Part shown: positions 6,611-7,733 of the stretch, in pieces
Position numbering within the stretch: the stretch's first letter is position 1
How the letters are laid out: the number at the start of each line of letters is the position of its first letter
NCBI GenBank assembly: GCA_005889515.1
Contig: VBHE01000321.1
Span: 1-7,733 of the forward strand
Reading direction: 5' to 3'
DNA: 7,733 bases
DNA from: Chloroflexota bacterium
GTDB lineage: Bacteria; Chloroflexota; Dormibacteria; Aeolococcales; Aeolococcaceae
Notes under the pieces: model-generated
Databases searched by the model: none
Told to the model about the DNA's origin: nothing
The model's input: only the letters and a program-made list of their open reading frames with translations
Position numbers and translations under genes: made by a program

Positions 6611-6625
6611 GCCCGGGGGCCGGGC
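6611..6625 (-). other. Short GC-rich inverted repeat, possible second terminator hairpin
   Basis: GCCCGG and CCGGGC form 6-bp arms around three bases. It lies nine bases beyond the larger hairpin in the direction of ino1 transcription. It could add to termination, but at this G+C such short dyads also arise by chance. Confidence 0.3.
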
Positions 6626-6634
6626 ACGCGAAGA

Positions 6635-6662
6635 GGCGGGCCCGGTTCGAACCGGACCCGCC
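6635..6662 (-). terminator. Probable terminator hairpin of ino1
   Basis: A 28-base inverted repeat with arms GGCGGGTCCGGTT and AACCGGGCCCGCC on the minus strand begins 17 bases after the ino1 stop. Read in the ino1 direction every arm position pairs, with one U-G wobble (6656/6641). On the plus strand that position is a C-A mismatch, so the hairpin favours the ino1 transcript. No run of T follows (TCTTCG only), as is common in high-GC bacteria, so efficiency is uncertain. Confidence 0.6.
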
Positions 6663-6679
6663 CCCGTGCGAGGTGCAGC

Positions 6680-7733
6680 TCAGACGGTGAGCTGCGAGAG
6701 GGATTGCACCTCCGCAGCCGCACGATGGCCGTTGGCGGCCGGCGGGGACGCGGCGGCGGCGGTCGCGATGAAGTCGTCGGTCATCTGCCGGGCGACGTTG
6801 TCCGAGACCTGGTGGGGGGGCGACTTCATGAAGTACGAGGAGGGCCCCTCGAGCGCCCCGCTCATCCCGGTGTCGAGGGCGAGCTTGCAGCAGCGCACCG
6901 CGTCGATCACGATGCCGGCGCTGTTCGGGCTGTCGTGGACCTCGAGCTTCAGCTCCACGTTGAGCGGCACGTCACCGAACGAGCGCCCCTCCAGCCGGAT
7001 GTACGCCCACTTGCGGTCGCTCAGCCAGGGCACGTAGTCGGACGGGCCGATGTGCACCGAGTCCTTCGCGATCGGATGGTCGAGCTGCGAGACCACGCTG
7101 TTCGTCTTGCTGATCTTCTTGCTGATCAGCCGCTCCCGCTCCAGCATGTTGAGGAAGTCGGTGTTGCCCCCGAAGTTCAGCTGGTAGGTGTTCTCCAGCT
7201 TCACCCCGCGCTCCCGGAAGAGCCGGGTCAGCACCCGGTGGATGATCGTCGCCCCCACCTGCGACTTGATGTCGTCGCCGATGATCGGCATCCCCGCCTG
7301 CTCGAAGCGGCGCCGCCAGTACTCCTCGCGGGCGATGAACACCGGCATGCAGTTCACCATCGCGCAGCCGGCGCTCAGGATCTGCTCCGTGTACCACTTG
7401 GTCGCGGTCTCGCTGCCCACCGGCAGGTAGTTGACCACCACGTCGGTCCCGGTGTCCTTGAGGATGCCGACGATGTCCGCCGTCGACCCCGGCGCCTTGG
7501 TGATCACCTCGCTGAGGTACTTGCCGAGGCCGTCGTGGGTCATGCCGCGCTGCACGACCACGTCGCTGCGGGGCACGTCGGTGAACTTCACGGTGTTGTT
7601 CTGACCGCACCAGATCGCCTCGCTCAGCTCCTTGCCGACCTTGGTGGCGTCGATGTCGAAGGCGGCGGAGAACTCGATGTCGCTGACGTGATAGCCACCG
7701 AGGTCGACGTGCATCAGGCCGGGCACGAAGTCC
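6680..7733 (-). CDS. ino1: Inositol-3-phosphate synthase, N-terminus outside the window
   Basis: This NAD-dependent cytoplasmic enzyme converts glucose 6-phosphate to 1L-myo-inositol 3-phosphate, the entry to phosphatidylinositol, mycothiol-type thiols and inositol-phosphate solutes. About 351 residues are visible. The missing 40-50 carry the first strand and glycine-rich NAD loop. Landmarks, counted from the GTG codon at 7726, are GLGKYLSE (67-73), NYLPVGSE (99-106), GDDIKSQVGAT (150-160), NFGGNTDFLNM (184-194), SKKISKTNS (202-210) and KLEVHDSPNSAG (260-271). They match the short actinobacterial/archaeal form of the enzyme, including the catalytic lysines. GTG 7726 is not a real start, because the frame continues into the edge as DFVPGLMH, a normal internal sequence of the family. 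The tail (AAAASPPAANGHRAAAEVQS) is low-complexity and poorly conserved. A hairpin terminator follows, so the ATP-grasp operon probably has its own promoter. Confidence 0.96.
   Translation of the reverse strand, partial: DFVPGLMHVDLGGYHVSDIEFSAAFDIDATKVGKELSEAIWCGQNNTVKFTDVPRSDVVVQRGMTHDGLGKYLSEVITKAPGSTADIVGILKDTGTDVVVNYLPVGSETATKWYTEQILSAGCAMVNCMPVFIAREEYWRRRFEQAGMPIIGDDIKSQVGATIIHRVLTRLFRERGVKLENTYQLNFGGNTDFLNMLERERLISKKISKTNSVVSQLDHPIAKDSVHIGPSDYVPWLSDRKWAYIRLEGRSFGDVPLNVELKLEVHDSPNSAGIVIDAVRCCKLALDTGMSGALEGPSSYFMKSPPHQVSDNVARQMTDDFIATAAAASPPAANGHRAAAEVQSLSQLTV

Noticed and set aside
6640..6662. tRNA T-arm-like sequence GGTTCGAACC
   Set aside because: It lies inside a symmetric hairpin, the T-stem pairing is wrong for a tRNA, and no D arm, anticodon arm or acceptor stem can be drawn around it.

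Overview
This is a GC-rich window (roughly 70% G+C by eye) from a bacterial chromosome. Every gene I can support lies on the minus strand, so the map is best read from right to left. The actinobacterial-type inositol-1-phosphate synthase, the split acyl-CoA mutase large subunit and the codon use suggest an actinobacterium or another high-GC Terrabacteria lineage such as Dormibacterota. I cannot place it more exactly. The long plus-strand open frames are antisense shadows, as expected at this G+C.

Layout in transcription order. (1) 7733-6680 holds the 3' part of ino1, which makes inositol 3-phosphate. Its 5' end is outside the window. (2) 6679-6497 is a 183-base intergenic stretch with two hairpins (probable ino1 terminator) and four 11-bp tandem repeats, G-rich on the plus strand and also a strong G-quadruplex motif. 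(3) 6466-4782 encodes a protein with two fused ATP-grasp modules related to RimK and inositol-trisphosphate 5/6-kinase. The second module is broken by an apparent 37-base deletion. (4) 4770-2764 is an intact ABC exporter half-transporter. (5) 2767-about 2253 is the remnant of a lipoprotein with a YVTN/YncE-type beta-propeller, coupled to the exporter by an ATGA overlap. It carries two frameshifts and has lost its C-terminal half. (6) 2252-2174 is a promoter/operator region with a near-perfect 20-bp palindrome and a second dyad 15 bp away. (7) 2173-431 is an acyl-CoA mutase large subunit whose specificity residues (Phe103, Gln221) match isobutyryl-CoA mutase, not methylmalonyl-CoA mutase. (8) From 434 leftward off the window runs a MarR-family regulator, apparently coupled to the mutase stop codon and perhaps using a CTG start.

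Two functional blocks emerge. Block A (ATP-grasp, ABC exporter, lipoprotein) reads as one operon: 11 bases separate the first two genes and the last two overlap. Its position just downstream of ino1, and the ITPK-like motifs in both ATP-grasp modules, make an inositol-phosphate or peptide-ligation pathway with export a reasonable but unproven idea. Block B (mutase plus MarR) looks like a self-regulated acyl-CoA catabolic operon, with the MarR protein the natural candidate for the palindromic operator. The three reading-frame lesions all fall in block A, so either that operon is decaying or the assembly contains errors there.
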